DNA from: Rachycentron canadum
Taxonomy: Eukaryota > Chordata > Actinopteri > Carangiformes > Rachycentridae
Length of the DNA stretch: 64,000 nt
Assembly: GCA_038496675.1 (NCBI GenBank)
Contig: CM076654.1
Span: 3,728,701 to 3,792,700, forward strand
Reading direction: 5' to 3'
The first letter of the stretch is position 1. Each line of letters opens with the position of its first letter. The position numbers and the translations under genes are program-made. A model generated the notes under the pieces. That model saw only the letters and a list, made by a program, of their open reading frames with translations. It was not told where the DNA came from and did no database searches. Positions 23,200 to 36,400 of the stretch are shown piece after piece.

Positions 23200-24420
23200 G
23201 GGGCTCCTGCTCTTTTTAGTTTCATCCCGACCGGTGTGTAAGAGTCAGATAGTTTTGGTGACCTTCCTGCTGCTCCTACTAGTAAGCCGATCCTGGAAAG
23301 AAACTCTTTGTCTGGCTGTGAGCTTTAAACCTTTTCTTGTTGATCACCTGCTGTAAAAGTGGTGTTGAAGTTACTACCCCACATGATTTTGTCTCTATCT
23401 GAGTCTCTGCTTTGCACTGGGGAGAGATATGAAGCGATAGAAGACAGTTGCTCGTGTGTTAAGTTTTCACTGAGACCTGCCTCATGTGACAAAAATAATC
23501 CCCAATTAAAGAAGCAGATGAGTAAGGAGTTTTTTTTTGTCTTTGCTTGTCAGTTTCAAGTGTTCAGGTCAGTCCCAGAGTCCATGGTTAGCTGCTATAT
23601 TTCCTACTTTTTCATGGTTATATCTCTGACTATGATGAATTAAAAAATAGTCATATTATAACATCTCATTTTGAATAATGTCAGAACTTTGGGCCTATTC
23701 CAACAATGATTTATTACTGAAATAATCATAAATAACCATTATGTTCTACATGAAATATAAATTCTCTCTCTAATTTACCAGCAAGTCGAGAAGGTTGTTT
23801 GGGTGTGATCAGTCTGGCTTCCTGGTCAAGGACGCTAGTAAAGTTCATCTGAGCTGATTAAAAGATGAAATGGACAGTGCTAAGGTGCTAGTTATACGTC
23901 GAGAATGTCAGACACATTTGTCCATGCATCATGTTTTTTTTAACGTTCCTGTAAGGATGGATATCAAAATCTCCTTTATTGTGCTTGGGACCAATTGTTT
24001 GATGAAAACAAAGTGTTCTTCTAGAGCACTTCTACATAGAAAGTACATAGCCTTTATTCATGACCCTAAACTTCCCAGAACTTTTTCTGATGTCCACATC
24101 ACTCAAGGGGCGTTTCCGACCGGCGTGCTGATGAGGCGCCGGCTCACATAGAAAATGAATGACCTCCAGTCATTTGGACGGTCTCGCTGCTGTTTGGTCT
24201 GAATGTAGAGTTGCAGCTAAGACGTGTGTCATTCAGATACACTGATATCAATATGTATCTTATTAGTAGAGGATATCAAGAATCCAAACCTGAGTAAATA
24301 TTTCAATTGTCATCTGTTATGAAAGACAAAGAGGCCCTCAGTCACCTTAACAAATGCATAAACTTTTGGCAACCCTATAAGCTTGTTGTTCCACAGCCAT
24401 GGCCTCTCCAAAAATGTTTA
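23200..24420. other. Non-coding stretch with a CpG-richer patch
   Basis: No gene recognised. A short CpG-richer patch at about 24110-24215 (GGCGTTTCCGACCGGCGTGC, then GTTTGGTCTGAATG) resembles fragments of DNA-transposon-derived teleost repeats from memory, but too little remains to assign. Confidence 0.4.
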
Positions 24421-24423
24421 AAT

Positions 24424-24469
24424 AGGGGAGTGGGGAGAGGGAGAGAGGGAGGGAGAGGGAGAGGGAGGA
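24424..24469. repeat. GA/GGGA purine tract
   Basis: Forty-six bases of almost pure G and A (GGGAGA-type units) with one T. Confidence 0.85.
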
Positions 24470-26040
24470 TGGACTAATCCGCCTCAGCGACTTTGGGACA
24501 GGCTTGCTTCTCCTTCAGGGGTGGTGAACATGGCTGAGAGCTGCCAGCCTGCATGCACAAAGACAGACTGATCCCACATGAGCAGAAGAGACAAAAATGA
24601 GAGGAAAAGCAGAGCAGTGCTAGTGACAGTGTAGTACAGCAGCATGTCAGGACTGAAAGGTCACACGAGCCGTGTAGATCTAGTTGTGTAGTCGTTATGC
24701 AAAACAGATGTGGCTCCAAAACAGGACACTTCAAAAAGAACTGTTACAGCTAAATGCAAATGATCCTTTTTTTTGTTTGTTTCCTGACAGAAATATAGCA
24801 TTTTTTAGTTATTTGAAGTTCAATTGCCACTAATTTAACTGTAAAAGATTAAATTGTGTTGATCACAGCTTCCTACATCGTGTACTAAGTGCACATCTCC
24901 AAAACCACTCCTCACATCTCATCTACATAACAGCGCAGGGACAAAAACTTTCAGAAATCTTCAATCTTTTGACTACTTTGGCTTTAACATGTGCTTAGTA
25001 GTTGTAGTCTTAATATTTTTGGAAGAGCCTCTTTTGTTTTTTTGTTTTTTTTTTTCAGAAAAAAAAAAAAAATTCCTCAGTATCCCATGAGTTGGTATTT
25101 AGCCATGGACTGTTAATGAGAATATAGACATCACTGAACCACTGCACTGGCTCTTAACAGTAGACTCTGGGCCTGAATGTTTGATTCACAGACCTTATAA
25201 GCAGACAACATTAGCTGCTAACTTTGAAGCAGACAGTTTTGAGAATTTCATGCAAATTGTTAAGGAAGTTGAAGGACACTGCAGCTTATTAATGAGTGAA
25301 TACTGTCAATTAAATGTTTTGCAACTCTTCGAATTTTAACCTTAATAAACACCAGTGAGACCTTCAGGGATGGTTTTGCATGCTAAAAACCTGTTTGCTC
25401 AGTTTGTATCAAAAGCTTTTAATACATAAAATTCTTCTTTTGAGCTCCAGCTGCCAATACAATGTACATCAGACAGTAGCTAATTGCTCCCATAAGATGT
25501 CAAGATGTTGCTCTGAGATTATTTTAAATCATTGGAGCAATAAGATTTGGCATCATTGTGATCTAGATGGGGCTGGATCCATTTCTCTGCTTAACATACT
25601 GGATAAATCCAGGTAGAGGGAGAAAGAGCAAGGGGGCACATTTTGCATATGAGCTCAGCTGTGAAATAAGATTAAAACAAAGAAAAAAAAAAACAAAGAA
25701 AAAAAAAAAACAGGTGTGATGAGATTAGCAACCATCCATATATCTGATCATCATTCTGCACTATCAGGAAATAATTCAGCAATTAGCCCCGCCAGAATTT
25801 CCAATTAGAGGTTGACTGTAGTGATGGTTTTGCTCACAGCCGAGTAACCTCTTTATGACTGTGATTATTTTTGCACTGGTTTATATTATGTATATTAATC
25901 TCAGTATAATATCTTGTGGCATCGTACTCATTCAGTTTTCTTTGTTATATTGAATTTCATATTAATACTGGTGAGGACTGCGTTTAAATGATTCACTTTT
26001 CATCTCTCTGTTCACGATTGTATACTACACCTTGTTTATC
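24470..26040. other. Non-coding stretch with poly-T/poly-A pair
   Basis: A T-rich run (about 25032-25055) is followed within a few bases by A14 (25059-25072), which could pair as a hairpin. A-rich sequence lies at 25679-25710. No gene recognised. Confidence 0.5.
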
Positions 26041-26042
26041 TC

Positions 26043-26071
26043 TGTGTGTGTGTGTGTGTGTGCGTGTGTGT
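26043..26071. repeat. (TG)n microsatellite, one interruption
   Basis: TG repeat with a single GC interruption. Vigorously open frames across it are artefacts. Confidence 0.93.
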
Positions 26072-26516
26072 ATGGGAGGCCATTTACTGTACTGCACTTG
26101 TGTGTGTTCATTCATGCGGGCGTACACATGCCATCTGTTTGGGCTAGATATGCCACCTTTTGCCGATCCTGTGTGTGATCAACCCTCAACGCAGCCTCGG
26201 CTCAACGCTGTCTGACGCGGACGGCTGGGGCTATCTACCCAAACAAAATCCTAATTGCCAGTCTTATCTCGTTTCAAAAAGTCAAGCAGAGGATAAATCA
26301 TAATTGACCATTAATGGATTATGAATCCTGAATCATGAATATTCAACTTGTCGCCAGGCACAAACAAAGAATTAAAGTATAACATAGTGGTAGTTTTGCT
26401 TTTTCTCTCTTTGATTCTGCTGGAGCCCCCGCTGTGCTGTGTGATAGTAAAACATTTCTTTAAACATGTACAGATGAGAGGTTTCCTCATGAAACATTCA
26501 GAAGCGGACAAATATG

Positions 26517-26533
26517 AAAAAAAAAAAAAAAAG
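26517..26533. repeat. Poly-A run (17)
   Basis: Uninterrupted A run within AT-rich non-coding DNA. Confidence 0.85.
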
Positions 26534-27099
26534 ATTTAATACTATACCTAATTCAAAATTGAAACAAAGCTGAAAAAAAATCTTTCAAATGTCTATAAAA
26601 TGCTGCAAAAGCTCAGCACTGCAGATAATAAAGTGAAAGAGAAATGGGAGTCAGAAATAGAAAATAACTTTCTAGCAGAAGATTGGAAAGACTCACTAAG
26701 TGGAAACTTTAATATATCACTGAAAATACTGGAGGGGATTTGCTTAGAAAGTGAGCATGAGATATTTTATTACGCTTTATAAGTATGGGAAATGTTACCT
26801 GTTAGCACCTGTTAGTTGCTAGGGAGGATGTGGGAACGTGGATGATGATACACACACGATTTGTCACATGAGAAAACCTTCGAAAACATTTTTGACTCAA
26901 AATAACCTTTGAATTTAGAAAATATTTTTGGGAAACAGTTTATTAGGAAATATAAAAGCCATCTAACTTGTATCTCAGCCGTGAAAGAGGTGACAAGGAC
27001 AATGAAACAAGTCAAATTCACCTCAACTGATTTCAGTATTGAAATATTTTTGACATGGGAAGATAAAAGCTGGTAATTTTCTCTGCTGCCGAATGTAGC

Positions 27100-27385
27100 T
27101 GCTTGCAAGTGGGTGATTGTCGCCCCCCAATACAGGATAATCTGGTAATAATCTGCGCTACGTCTTTGGAGGCTACAGTGAGCCGCTATCAGAAAGTGAT
27201 GAAACACGCTGGTATACGCGGCGGCTAGCTGGTTAGCATGCTAACTTCAGTTGGAGAAAAGAAGTGATAGAAACACGGGCTAACATTAGCATGTTGTTGA
27301 TGTTGGGGACGCTAAACAGCTTTTAATGCTAATGTTAGCTAATGTAGCAATAGCAAGACTTACAAATAGCTCTATTAACCTCTGC
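27100..27385. repeat. Probable dispersed repeat with GCTAAC/GTTAGC motifs
   Basis: Contains a perfect palindrome GTTAGCATGCTAAC (27232-27245). It also has a perfect 14-bp inverted pair, GCTAACATTAGCAT (27279-27292) against 27326-27339, with a 33-base spacer. Dense GCTAAC/GTTAGC words are typical of teleost dispersed repeats, and the surrounding phrases look familiar, but I cannot name the family or its boundaries. Confidence 0.4.
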
Positions 27386-27879
27386 AATCAGTAGTGGCGT
27401 AAGATTTACCCTCATCCACTTAACCCCCAATGCCCCCTAACCCTTTGGTTGTGTTTGTGTCATATTAACAGCTAATTTAATGCCATGTAAACATACTGTT
27501 TCATCTAAAAAGTGCAATAGGCTCTGAAGTAAAGAACTGTGTGGAAGATGATGAAGGAAAATTTTCAATAACGTATTAAAAGGCTCTGGTTAAGCTATAT
27601 TTGCAATTCGGCCTAACCAGAGTGCTGCTCATTATTTGAATTAATTCAAACTCGTACAAAAGATGAGTTAATGCTTCAGCCTGCCGCATTATCTTCACCT
27701 GTTTGGTTAGTTTAAAGTTAGTGCAAGCTGTGAAAACAGATCGGCTTGTTATTATTATGATGGGGGAGGTATCACTTGTCAGTCTGGCTGAGTCTATCCC
27801 TGGATGTACTACCACAGCTTTGGATAAGATTAAAGAAGTCAGCTAATATTATTACAGTGCACTATACGTGTCTTTGTGC

Positions 27880-27880
<1 letters not shown>

Positions 27881-27918
<38 letters not shown>

Positions 27919-27925
27919 TGTGTGT
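27881..27925. repeat. Compound (TG)n-(GA)n-(GT)n microsatellite
   Basis: TG repeat to about 27902, then GA repeat to about 27918, then four GT units. Confidence 0.93.
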
Positions 27926-28080
27926 ACCACTGTGAATAAGATTAAAGTAATACAAACAGACTTCTCTCTTCAGACACAGAACTGAGGACTCCTCTGCTCC
28001 CTTACTCCCCTTCCTCTCCTCTTCTTCAGCTGCCAGTGTCAACGTTCTGGATCAGTGAACGGGCCAGATGGCTGCAGAAC

Positions 28081-28260
28081 ACAGTCCCCTCTCTCTCCCT
28101 TCATTTCTCCCTCCTTCCCTCCACAACTCTCACCACAGTTCTTTTTACACTCCCCACACCAACACTTCATCTTTCTTTCTTTCTTTCTTTTTATTTTTTT
28201 TTTAATCTCTTCTCACTCCTCTATCTGTACCCACACTCTTCTGTCTCTCTCATGGCGCTG
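28081..28260. repeat. Pyrimidine-rich tract with (CTTT)5
   Basis: A strongly C/T-biased stretch containing CTTT units at 28171-28190 followed by a T-rich run. It resembles a polypyrimidine tract upstream of an acceptor site, but no credible exon follows. Confidence 0.7.
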
Positions 28261-28302
28261 TAGCAGAGAATACACTCCTCTCGGTTGCCCAGGGCTCTGC
28301 TG

Positions 28303-28572
28303 TCAAGCCTTTCCCAAGCTCAACTTCCCAAGCCTGACGGCTGTGTGTCTCCTGTGTCGTCTCCCTGAGAAATGAAAGGAGCCTATACCGACGCATTCAT
28401 CACTCTCCTGCTCCTTATCCGCCTCCTCATCCTCATCCTCCTCTTGATCTTCCATACAATCAGACACAGATGCATTAGCATTTTTAAGGAATAAAGAGGG
28501 GGAAACAGAGGGACTATCACTGAGCCAAAACCAGGAAACCTTTCCTTTTGTAGGATCTCCTAGTGTGTTCAC
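28303..28572 (-). other. Acidic 89-codon open frame, probably not a gene
   Basis: Read on the minus strand, the frame encodes a short Ser/Pro segment followed by a run of about 20 residues rich in Asp and Glu (EDQEEDEDEEADKEQESDE). The acidic run comes from GAG/GAT triplets in a CTC/ATC-rich stretch on the plus strand. No domain, credible splice donor or continuing exon is visible. It could be a fragment of an acidic exon, but compositional bias is the simpler explanation. Confidence 0.2.
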
Positions 28573-28599
28573 AGCATTAGCGGTTTACTTCAACTTAAG

Positions 28600-30490
28600 G
28601 CCCCTTTAGTTCGCGTCGTTTTAGGAGCTGAAAACAAGCTTATTTCTACCTGGCTGAGCATCAAATAACCACAGAGACACCATCTGAACCCACGGGTTTC
28701 AGCCCTCTTCCAATCTTGCCACAGAAAAAATGACAGCTCCTCATTTCTTGAAGAAGGAAACATCAAAAATGAGCCACTGAGTCAAAGTGAGGTGAAATTC
28801 AGATTTGTAGTGAACAAGCGACAAACAAGCTAATCACGTTACAGCGGGAATCTAATTGGCTGTTGACTACTTGCCAAAACTTCGATGTGAGTCAATGTAT
28901 ACGTATAAAGTAAATAGTTTGTTATGCTTGAGACACAAAGCCATACAACTGATCATTATAGGGTTGTGCGGGGGGTGGTACACACCCTGGACAAGCTTCC
29001 AATCACAGGACCGACATATAGAAACAGCCATTTATGTTCACATACACACCTATGATCGTAGTAGAACTGCCACTTAAGGAAGCCGGAATACCAGGAGGGA
29101 ACCTACTGAAATGAAATGTACCTATGCATGGCTTTAAAATAATGAGAACGAGATGCATTGTGGGTAATGTGAGTGCCAGATTTTGACATGGAAGAAATAT
29201 ACGTGGAATAAAAAAGACATTATCTCTAGTTCTGCTGCATCTGCTTTGCTACTTTTTATCTAAACTGTCCATTGTACGTGTAATAGTTACAGAGGTGCAA
29301 TGCTAAATCAGTGGAGTCCCCCATTCACTGGGAGTAAATGGGTCTAAGGGGCCTGAATCATGAAAAACAGCTTCAGACTAGTAAAGTGCACCTAACACAC
29401 AAATACATGCAGTGTACACCTTCACTTCAATATTTCAAAAGTGTGGCTGACCTTCAGAGACAGTTACCTGTAACCACTGTGCAAGAATAACTTAATGCAG
29501 GGAAGAAGTACATCTAGCATTTACTGCAGGGTGGTATATGAATGCGATGTTTTTTGATGTCCCAGTGAGCAGTCATAAATCTCAGCATCAGCCAAAGCTT
29601 TTGCATCCAATTTAAGTAAAAGCAAGTATAAATTTGCAGATATTCAACTTGTGCATAACAGGGATATATTTTTCTATTTGCCATCGAAACAAAATTAATC
29701 AGGAAATAAATTTGTCGAAGACCAAGGCTCTATTTTTTTTTCTTTTCAAACATTTTGGTCTCTTCAACTATTCAAAAGTTATGAGAAGAAGGAGAAACAG
29801 ATTTCAATATGAATCCATATACAGAACAAGCCATATAGTTCCCTGTATCTATCTGAGCTCTCACAAAGTCTTCCTCAGGTCTTTTTCTCATTGCACTTTC
29901 CCAGACCTTTTTCACGTGGACTGTCAGGATGTTTTATTTGCCCCGGTCTATGTAAAGCAATAAAAAGCAATTGCATTACGCATTACAAGGAAGGCAATCA
30001 ATAAATCATAACCGATCATGTGGTGCACGCTGCAGCACAATGAATTCTCGCGACCGCTCTGCACCTAAGCGGCGTGATGCATGTGTTGTTTGTTTTTTGC
30101 CTGTATTTGACTGTAATCATCTTAATTATGATCCCCGTTCATTCAAAGCTGACCCTTACACGAGGTCACGGGCAAATATGAGAGTAATATTATGGTGACG
30201 GGCCTTGGGGAATTTATTATCATGCACACTGCGCAGGTAGTGCTGCATGAACTGACAAATCAATACTCATCATTTTGCGGAACACATATGTGAAAGGTGA
30301 AAATGTAATTTTCGCCTCCATTTGGCTGCTGCTGTCTAACAGCCTTAAGTGTGGCCAGAACACATATAGTATGGCCATTAAAGTCATCTGTCCTCATAAA
30401 GAGTCACGGCCCTCTGAGAATGCTGTAAATATGAAGGTTTGCTTTTTTTGATCTCTATGTCCTCTCTACAGTGTAATGGAGACTGAAGGT
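28600..30490. other. Non-coding stretch
   Basis: No gene recognised. A segment near 29148-29200 (GCATTGTGGGTAATGTGAG, CCAGATTTTGACATGGAAG) sounds like part of a teleost dispersed repeat, but it is too short to assign. Confidence 0.5.
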
Positions 30491-30495
30491 GATTT

Positions 30496-30519
30496 TGTGT
30501 GTGTGTGTGTGTGTGTGTG
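30496..30519. repeat. (TG)12 microsatellite
   Basis: Uninterrupted 24-base TG array. Confidence 0.93.
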
Positions 30520-30627
30520 CACAGTATATACAGACATCCTGTCTTAAAAGGATGTGGGTGTATATGAGAGAGCCAATTACAGTGTTTCAGTTCTGACAAT
30601 ATGACAGTTTTTCCACCAAGACATTGC

Positions 30628-30651
30628 AAAAAAAAAAAAAAAAAAAAAAAA
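30628..30651. repeat. Poly-A run (24)
   Basis: Uninterrupted A24. No retroelement body was recognised beside it. Confidence 0.9.
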
Positions 30652-30839
30652 GAGCCATTGTTGCAGTGCTCAAAACTAAAAAAAATAAAAATCCAGATCA
30701 ATACCTTTTGAGTTGTAATTGCATATGCCCAGTGTAAATGATGAAATATATGTGTTTATGTGCGAGTAACAATCCAGAGAAGTGTATCCCAGAGGCCTAT
30801 CTCTCTGGAGCTAATTACAGCATAACCATTAGGCACAAC

Positions 30840-31035
30840 CCATGCTGGTCTCAGCTGGAATTGAGTTTTAATTGGATTGCCTTAATTGGTTTATTGCACT
30901 TGGAGGTAGAATTGAATGTGGCGGCAAAATCTCGCTGTGAGGTGGCAAAATGGGACCTGAAATGTAACAGCGAAGAGGGAACACTTTTGAGATTTTCACT
31001 TCACCTCAGTCTGACAGATATTCTGGATTATTAAT
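30840..31035. promoter_or_regulatory. Candidate conserved non-coding segment
   Basis: Repeat-free segment with repeated homeodomain-type words (TTTTAATTGGATTGCC, CCTTAATTGGTTTATTGC), then a moderately GC stretch with several purine-rich words. The texture resembles an enhancer, but conservation was not testable here. Confidence 0.2.
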
Positions 31036-31039
31036 GACT

Positions 31040-33360
31040 TCAGTTTGGTTGCATATGTCTTGTGCTACTTGCTCGCTGTCTTTTCACAAACTCTTGCCTT
31101 TTAAACAAATCCCTGCCTCGTCTCCGAGACTCAAATTAATATATTGGTGGAAAGTGCCAAAGCTGTAATTTGTTAAATGGAGGCTAATAGTAGGGGTGTG
31201 TTCCCTCCTGACTGGGTTCACACTCAAGCTAAGTGGGTAATTTAAACAATTTGCGCAGATACCAATGGTTAACACGGTATTATAAACCCAGCTGCTCTAC
31301 CTCCAGTGACTTTTGACCTTTTCATTGTCTATTACAATTAGGTTCCTGACATAATAACCTCTGCTGCTTCCTGTCTCTGACATCCTGTTTGATCTGCTCC
31401 TGTCTCTTCACTTAGTGGGTATTGACATCAGGCAAAATACATATTACAACTAGTGCCATTCACATCATCACACGGCCTTCAGCAAAGAGGTCAAGTCAAA
31501 TTTTCATGACATTTACATTTACATTGAACGTTGTATTGTAACATTTCCCAAACTTCCAACCCTGTAAATTTGTGCTCCAGGTCTACTCTCTGCTCTCAGT
31601 CTGATTCAGTTAAAGGCTTAATCCTGATCGCTTTGGATCCGGTGTGTGAGGGTAGGACACACCAACAATTTAAGCAACACAGGGAACAGTTTGCCAAGGG
31701 CATGAAGCTCGTGTTGCTTATAATAACATGAAAACACATCTGAAGTTGCAGCCGGCACTGTATGAGCAGTAAGGCTTTTACACACAGTCTTAGTTAATAA
31801 TAATAAGTGGAAATCCTGGATCCTAACCCAACCCAACCTCATCACCAACAAAAAATTGTGAACCAGGACACTGTTGTCCGCCACCATCATCGAAACAACA
31901 AAGCAGGGGATATGTTTTGAAAAGATTGGTGTTCAACCTTTCAGTGGAGTCCAGAAACTTGGATGCAATGCCATGAGGAACTGGAGCTGCATATACATTA
32001 AATATGTGTGTAAATATTCCTTAACTCCAAAATGTTGGATCAGAATAATGGCACACATTCATACTAAAACATTAGGGTTAATTATCTTACTTTATATCAT
32101 ATGTTTAAAAATGGTAATATACATGAACTTCTGCTATAGGCAGCAAACTACAAAAGCATTGTCAAGGTGTGTACAATAATACATTTTTATGAGTGCTTTA
32201 TTCTGTTGTACATCTGAGTCCAGAGCAAGTTGTATAAATGTATAATTGGCAAAATTACAAATTAACTAAATTAAATTGAAATGTGTATTTATTTGTCGTG
32301 ATCAATAATCATTGATTTCACTTTGCACTCCAGTGAGCTGGCAGAGGAAAGCTGGCAGTGGAAGGTGATGACTTTGGACTTCATTGGGAAAAACTGTTTA
32401 CAAGCTTAAAATTGTTCTGTCAACAGCTCAGCTCCAACTCATTTTGAGAACTAAAATGCCTGTATGGTTTTGTAATTGTCACTTTACTGTATAGCAAAGA
32501 AACAACAGCTCATTTCGACCATGTTTCTGCCTTGCTGCCCCTAAAACGCTGCAAATTCATGTCCCATAAATAATAACTAGAATATCTAGAGGATAAAAAG
32601 TCTAATCTTTACAACATTTTTATTGTTTTAAATGGGCTTAACACACTTAAAAGCCTCTAAGACATATTTTGGCGGCATACCTAACTTTTCAGATTTATGA
32701 TATGATGTCATGTTGGTGTAACTGCAGCGCGGCTTCACTAATTTTCAAGGTAAAAACCTTTGTAGAAAAGTCAGAGATACTAATTCCTTCTCCTGAAGAG
32801 GAACCTAGTGTAGTGTCACTCAAAACACCGTGATAGGGATTTTTCTGCTTTCTTCTCACCTGCTGTATGTCTGCAAGCCACAGCTTCATGCAACAAGTGC
32901 CATTGTGCTCTCTGGAGGTTGTCAAAAGTCGCTGTGGGAATTGTAGGAAATGAGGAAGAAGTAGACAAAGCAGAAAGTGGGTGTACCTGGGAAGTAAATT
33001 ACAACAATTAATCACAATATTTCTCCTGAACACTGCACTGTGAGAGATTGATGAGGCGCAACCTTGCAGAGTTTCCTGAAATAAAAGTTTCAATGTCCAG
33101 ATACCTTTTGAGGTTGCAGTGTGCCTATAGCATTGATTTAACATCACACACACCTATATCCTCCTCAGTCTGTAGTTTTTTTTGGGCTGGTTTTGAACGC
33201 ATCAGATACTGGACCAGCCATGTACTCAGGCCTGCTGCTGCTTTTATAGATCTCCATCTCTTTCCCTGGGTATTTTTGCACATCACAATGAGCCACAGTT
33301 CACCCTGGCATTTCCGCATGCAGGCATATTACTGCTGCAAATACCCACATGAGAGGCCCA
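31040..33360. other. Non-coding stretch
   Basis: No gene recognised. The longest open frame in this part is 152 codons on the minus strand (32695-33153). Its translation shows no domain and its composition is what AT-rich fish intergenic DNA gives by chance. Confidence 0.5.
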
Positions 33361-33361
33361 G

Positions 33362-33364
<3 letters not shown>

Positions 33365-33412
<48 letters not shown>
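33365..33412. repeat. (GT)24 microsatellite
   Basis: A 48-base uninterrupted GT array, likely length-polymorphic. The histidine/threonine frame on the minus strand is an artefact. Confidence 0.96.
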
Positions 33413-33415
<3 letters not shown>

Positions 33416-36400
33416 AATGTGGAGATAGACAGTGATAAGCGAGAGAAGTCACAGTGAAAGAGAGGAGCATCTTAGGAGTGTTTTTGTCTCCAGGGACCAT
33501 CACACAATTGCATATATAAACTGTTAAGCTGCTGGATGAGGCAGGAGATGCAGGAGGTGGGCTTGGCATGTGGCATCTTTTCTTTATTGTCCCACTGTAA
33601 TGCCACATGTTACATTAGGATTAGTGCGTGGGCAGAAATGACATTACATACCAATTACTTACAGTGATAAACATTACCAAATAAAATGCTGGAGATATTA
33701 CAGTGACCTGTCTGCTGGGAGGTGTGAGTGCACGATCACTAAATGTCACAACAACAGAAAATTTAGATCACAAATCAAACCAGAGAGGAGTCGGGGGGGT
33801 TTCTAAAACCAAATTCATGAATCAAAACCCACTTGCAGGATTGAAATTAAAAACCAGTTCCAGTGTGGAATAACATGGTGACTGACAGATATATGCTCAC
33901 AAACAGAGCTTTTTAAAAATCCACTTGTAACATTCATGAAACACTCTAGAAAAACATGGTGCCCTCGTGGGGTTTGCATCAAAGGAGAGAGAAAAAACAT
34001 AAAACCAGTGTCACTCCACTTTTAATGGAAAAGCAATCCTTTTGGCTTTTAGGGGCGATTCCAGCTGTATTTGGAATTTCTGAGGATGCAGAGGACAAGG
34101 TCATGCATCAGCCTGTGAATAGACCATTAAGTTGTTTTGCTCAGGGATTCTGTTCACAGCAAACCTGCAGCTCCGCTCTCCTTTAGTGTTTCAAATGCCT
34201 GTCAAGGCTAACTGGCCTCAATGAATACGCAGAAAAAAAAATTGAGACAACATTCTGCTGCAAAGAGACTTCCATCATAAATCGACTTTAATAAATGTGC
34301 TGCAGCGGTATTCAGGTATTTGATGTATAAAAGATCTCACTCTTTGGCTTTCGAGTTTCTGCTCTGCTTGTGGCTAACAGTGGTTTTGTTATTTAACATT
34401 TGGTTTTGTTTACTTCAGTAAGAAGATGAAAAATATGTGGTGAGAGATCAGGTAAAAGGTGAATGGTCTAAACATAATTTTCAGATGCTGCTCCACAGTA
34501 ATTACTGTTCCCAAACACTCTTATGTTTAAAGATGGTGCTGGAAAAATTCTCCTTCAAGCATCAAATCCAAACCCAGCTGAGTCTGTGTTTTTTTTTTTA
34601 ATGATGATATGTAAAAACGTTGAGTGTCATATGTGTCATTATGTGGCAATGCAGACTGTAGATTAATGCTGCGTGTGTGACAGGTATGGCACCATGCAGT
34701 GCACCTAGTGCTAGTGCAGATGATGCACTAAAAATAAGTGCAAAACCAAGGACACGTCAAACCCTCCGTCTTGGCAATGTCGCTGAGAGGGAGGAACCGC
34801 CAATGAATTTTTAAACTTGTGAAAAAGGTGAATGAAGTCATCAGCACCGATGGCCACATAATTTCCATGTTGCATAACACAGGTTGATTTAATGTCAAGT
34901 GAGCAAAGAAACCGGCAGATCATCATTTCCAGGAAGAGTTTGATTTGGGACAACATTACCCTGTTTGAATTTCACACTCTATACCATTCAGTATATTGTG
35001 TGCACAGTTACATATGAGTATACTGGGGCAAAGCACCGGTGTGATGACTTTACTAACAGTGTTGTAGCCACCAGTTCCACAGACGTGAAACATGAACAAA
35101 TTACAGGTACTTTTAACTGTGAAAGTTCCTCAGTCCTCAAGGAAAATAACCATGAAATAGAGAAGGAAACAGGTGGTTTAGCATCAAGCCCTAATTCATG
35201 GCTTCCACTAAGTAGATAAATGTTGAAGTAATTGCGATGCTAATACCTGAAAACAAAAGCTGGAGTGTAGGTCAGACTTTAACAGGAGACAGCTGTTTCC
35301 GTTTGCAGACATTCCTAAATTTAACCAGGTGGTTATTAATGTAACAATACTTACAAGTAATAATTTCAACTCAAACCTGGGTCATTTTCTAAATCTAATG
35401 AAGTCCTAATGTGGTGACGCCTGGCACTCTGCCTGCCAGCTTGTTCGGTGTGATACTTCTTCTGCAAAACCTGGCAGTTAGATCGCAGGTGGAGATGGGT
35501 GGAGATGGGTGGGTCGTCTGCTCTACCTGACCAGGTGGGTGGTGCTTCTAGAAGGTATGAGGGTCAGCCCCTCTGGCTGTCTCGGCCTCTCTCAGCCTGA
35601 CCTGCTGAATCCATCCTCAGCCTCCTTTCCTTTTTTTGGTTTGCTGCACCAGACAATGCGCATCAGACCATATCTTCACTCACCCATACACTTCTAACAT
35701 GACTGATTCCTCTTGTATGTTGGTTAGTATTTTAGTAAATTGATTTATATGTCAGTGTGTGGCCTCCCTAATCGCTGCCTCCTCTGAGCCAAGCAGTAAC
35801 AAACTGTAACTGCGTTTGATTATATGCAGCTTTGGAAGGGGCAGTCGAACAATGCCAAACTAGTTATACGCTGTGTGTTTTGTTCTGGAGGACAAACTGT
35901 ATATTGTTGTGTTTATTTGGAGGACTTGTGCAAATGAAAGTCCTTCTCTATACTCCTGTAGTGTTCCTCGTTGTCCTCTCATTGTTGGAAACACACTGTG
36001 TGCATTGTAGCTTCAACTCCAGCGTGATGTCAACTCCTGCAGTGTACATAACCTTCAGGACTGTGTTTACGCTTCCTGCATTCGGGAGTTACAGACTACA
36101 GTTCCAAGACGAGTATTCACTACCATGCGTTTAAAGCGTGAAAGTGAGGCACTGGTGAGCAGGCCCTGGTATTTCATAATGAGAAGTGTGACTGCTGGCT
36201 CCACTGAGAGATCATTATAGAGTCGCTGCTCGGTGAAGGACATACTCCCTGCTGAATAAGAGAAATCCCTGATCAAACTTAAGGGATATCCAGAGGAATA
36301 ACATCAGTTCTACATAATGACTGATATCTCGCCACCAATCATGGCAGCCATCTTAAGTTGTTATTTTCAGTGTCAAATAAACAAGGACGTCAATATCGCT

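Noticed and set aside
26812..27207. 131-codon minus-strand open frame
   Set aside because: It overlaps a probable dispersed repeat and shows no domain.
32695..33153. 152-codon minus-strand open frame
   Set aside because: No recognisable domain, no splice context and ordinary composition. Frames of this size are expected by chance in 64 kb.
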